Origin: Haloferacaceae archaeon PL-Br10_E2g29 | GTDB lineage: Archaea > Halobacteriota > Halobacteria > Halobacteriales > Haloferacaceae | Length of the DNA stretch: 14,183 nt | Reading direction: 5' to 3' | Assembly: GCA_001563965.1 (NCBI GenBank) | Contig: LKMS01000022.1 | Coordinates: 1-14,183, forward strand | Part shown: in pieces, positions 12,272 to 14,183 of the stretch | How positions within the stretch are numbered: position 1 is the first letter of the stretch | Layout: each line of letters opens with the position of its first letter | The notes under the pieces: generated by a model | The model's input: only the letters and a program-made list of their open reading frames with translations | What the model was told of the DNA's origin: nothing | Database searches by the model: none | Made by a program: the position numbers and the translations under genes

Positions 12272-14182
12272 TCACTCAACGAACTCGATGCCCGTAATCT
12301 CGAAGCGCGCACCGCCAGCCGCTCCCTCGGCCAGTCGAATACTCCAGCCGTGGGCCTCGGCGATTTCCGCGACGATTGCCAGTCCAAACCCGGTTCCCTG
12401 TGTCGATGTCGAGTAGCCCGCCTCGAACACCGACTCTCGCTCGTCTGCGGGAACGCCGGGGCCGTCGTCTTCGACGTAGAGACCCGCACCATCCGCCAGC
12501 AGTCCAACCCTCATTGTGACGTGCCCGTCAGTGTCGCCATCGGTAGCATCGGTCTCCGTACCGTGTTCGACCGCATTCGCAAACAGGTTTTCAATCAGCT
12601 GTTTGAGTCGACCGGGATCCGCCCGAATCCGTGGGGAATCACCGCCGAACGCGACCTGTAGCGAGGCGGAGTCGGTTTCGACGGTCTCCCAACAGCCGTT
12701 GATGAGTGTGTCGAGCGCAACGACCTCCGTGTCGGCGACGTGTTTTCCCTCGCGTGCGAGTGCGAGCAGGTCGTCGATCATTGTTCGCATCCGAGTGTGT
12801 GCGCGTTCGATCGCTGCCGCGTGCTCGTCGTCACCGGTTTCGCAAAGCAGTTCGAGTCGGCCTTCGGCGACGTTGAGCGGATTGCGAAGGTCGTGCGAGA
12901 GAATGCCGGCGAACCGCTCGAGTTGGTTGTTCTGACGGGTGAGTTCGGCTTCGCGCTCGCGGAGCTGTTCGGTTCGTTCGACCTGTGCAAATGCGGCCGC
13001 GAGGTTGGCTGCCAGCATCTCGGCCAACAGAATGTCGTGCTCATCGAACGTTTCGGGTTCGGTCGAGGTTGCGATGAGAATCCCGTACTCGCCAATCGGG
13101 ACGTGGAGTTCGCTTTGGACAACTGAGGCCGAATTGAAAATGTCGGGGTCGTCGTGGACGTCATCAACGGCGAGCGTCTCGCCGGCTTCGTAGACACGCC
13201 ACGCGATTCCTTCGCCGGGGGAGAATGTCGGTGGTTCGCCCACAATCTCGCGGCCACGTTCCGAGATCGCAACCGGGACCAACCCCGTGTTGGTGGCGTC
13301 GGTGAGATGGATTGCATTGGCTTCGAGCCCAATAACTGATCGGGCGGTTTCGACGCCAATCTGGGCGACCGCCTCCCGCGAGTCGGCGTTGATCAGTCGC
13401 TGCATCGTTTCATTGAGCGCCTCAAGCTGTTTTTCGCGTCCCACCTGCTCGCTGATGTCGCGAACCGTACAGACGACTTCGCCGCCGGCAGTCGTCGCGA
13501 GCGTGTGGTCCTCAACGAACGTACTCCCATCGGCGCGGAGGCCGGTGGTTATGCCATGCCATTTGCCCGCTTTTTCGAGGGTTTTGGTGATTTCGCGCTC
13601 GAAAAACGGGAGGTCCTCCTCGCGGTAGAGCAGTTCGTAGTGCTCACCGATCATTTCCTCGGGCTCGTAGCCGTAGAGGTCGGCGTAGGCCTGATTGACG
13701 TAGATAAACCGATCCTCGGCGAGAATGCTGATTCCCTCTTGGGCGGTCTCGATGGCATCGAGTTGTCGGCGCTGTTTGCGCTGTGCGCGCATGCTTTCGA
13801 CCGCGTTGGTGATGCGGTTTGCCAACATCGCGTACTGGCTGATCCCGGTTTCTTTCTGCAGATAGTCGGTGACGCCCGCAAAGATGGCCTCGCTGGCGAC
13901 ATCCTCGCTCCCCCGGCCGGTGAAGAGAATAAACGGCAACAACTCGTCGGTTTCTCGGACCGTTTCGAGAAACTCGAGTCCGTCTTGGCCTGCCATTTCG
14001 TAGTCGCTCACGACGCAGTCAATGTGTTCGCGTGCAAGTATGTCGAGCCCTTCGTCGACATCGCTTGTGGTGATGACTCGAAACCGTTCGTCGGTTCGTT
14101 CGAGTACGCGTGCGGTTAGCTCTGCGAACGTGGATTCGTCGTCGACGTGGAGCACGGTAATCCGCTCGGGGCGTCTACTCAT
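12272..14182 (-). CDS. Hybrid sensor histidine kinase (receiver-PAS-GAF-HisKA-HATPase)
   Basis: A 636-residue soluble kinase whose start at ATG 14182 lies just inside the window. The N-terminal receiver (about 8-122) has acidic D14/D15, phospho-acceptor D60 (CVVSDYEM), T88 (FTGRGSED) and K110. A PAS domain follows (about 142-250: ISILAEDRFIYVNQAYADLY, then a PAC-like end with CTVRDISEQ). A GAF domain spans about 260-400 (LHVPIGEYGILIATST). The kinase core has the H-box ILSHDLRNPLNVAEGRLELL with H430, the N-box QLIENLFANAVEHG (N532, N536), the G1 box EDDGPGVP and the G2 box GTGFGLAIV. No membrane segment is visible, so it should sense cytosolic signals. It is an orphan: no separate response regulator or DNA-binding output lies within view. 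Haloarchaea have many kinases of this layout. Residues below 14182 are complete, and its promoter is outside the window. Confidence 0.93.
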   Translation of the reverse strand: MSRRPERITVLHVDDESTFAELTARVLERTDERFRVITTSDVDEGLDILAREHIDCVVSDYEMAGQDGLEFLETVRETDELLPFILFTGRGSEDVASEAIFAGVTDYLQKETGISQYAMLANRITNAVESMRAQRKQRRQLDAIETAQEGISILAEDRFIYVNQAYADLYGYEPEEMIGEHYELLYREEDLPFFEREITKTLEKAGKWHGITTGLRADGSTFVEDHTLATTAGGEVVCTVRDISEQVGREKQLEALNETMQRLINADSREAVAQIGVETARSVIGLEANAIHLTDATNTGLVPVAISERGREIVGEPPTFSPGEGIAWRVYEAGETLAVDDVHDDPDIFNSASVVQSELHVPIGEYGILIATSTEPETFDEHDILLAEMLAANLAAAFAQVERTEQLREREAELTRQNNQLERFAGILSHDLRNPLNVAEGRLELLCETGDDEHAAAIERAHTRMRTMIDDLLALAREGKHVADTEVVALDTLINGCWETVETDSASLQVAFGGDSPRIRADPGRLKQLIENLFANAVEHGTETDATDGDTDGHVTMRVGLLADGAGLYVEDDGPGVPADERESVFEAGYSTSTQGTGFGLAIVAEIAEAHGWSIRLAEGAAGGARFEITGIEFVE

Positions 14183-14183
14183 T

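Noticed and set aside
1..14183. Search for CRISPR repeats, transposase genes, tRNAs, rRNAs or a toxin-antitoxin or defence cassette.
   Set aside because: No regularly spaced repeats, transposase motifs, cloverleaf-like sequences or defence-gene signatures were seen by eye; gene content looks like core and haloarchaeal-specific housekeeping.

Overview
The window looks like ordinary chromosomal DNA from a halophilic archaeon (class Halobacteria). The sequence is GC-rich with GC-rich third codon positions, and most predicted proteins are acidic. Several genes belong to families known mainly or only from haloarchaea (DUF5787, DUF5797 and DUF5789 types, an AbgA-like amidohydrolase, a Tat-exported lipoprotein). 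Many start codons sit about 23-32 bases downstream of an AT-rich box in otherwise GC-rich DNA, as expected for TATA-driven leaderless archaeal transcripts. Family names come from remembered motifs, not a database search.

Left part (1-5364): a truncated vicinal-oxygen-chelate dioxygenase-like gene runs leftwards off the edge. Divergent from it is a rightward run of a GNAT acetyltransferase, the flap endonuclease FEN1 with a C-terminal PCNA-binding peptide, a two-ring Cdc48-type AAA+ ATPase, and a small uncharacterised protein. FEN1 (Okazaki fragment maturation and repair) and Cdc48 (protein unfolding) are housekeeping functions. Each appears to have its own promoter rather than sharing a tight operon.

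Middle (5406-8304): a polytopic rhomboid intramembrane protease with visible Ser/His catalytic residues converges on a leftward pair. That pair is an M20D amidohydrolase of AbgA type and a stand-alone uS10-like ribosomal-protein homologue. A 284-base divergent region separates the uS10 paralogue from the next rightward genes; it holds promoters and only a doubtful small ORF.

Right-centre (8305-11668): a NUDIX hydrolase of the Ap4A-hydrolase type is followed after 13 bases by a DUF5787-type protein. The latter combines a nuclease-like E-x-K motif with a C-terminal cysteine cluster, and it converges tail to tail on a DUF5797-type winged-helix-like protein. Next come a DUF5789-type small protein and the transcript-cleavage factor TFS, which is followed after one base by an unknown protein, so those two are probably co-transcribed.

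Right end (11691-14183): a small hairpin separates the convergent pair. A Tat/lipobox lipoprotein and a large orphan histidine kinase (receiver-PAS-GAF-HisKA-HATPase) both read leftwards. A perfect 10-bp inverted repeat lies between the kinase stop and the lipoprotein promoter.

I see no mobile element, CRISPR array, tRNA, rRNA or defence island. The most rewarding leads are the DUF5787 protein, the second uS10-like gene, the palindrome beside the lipoprotein promoter and the paired direct repeats upstream of cdc48.
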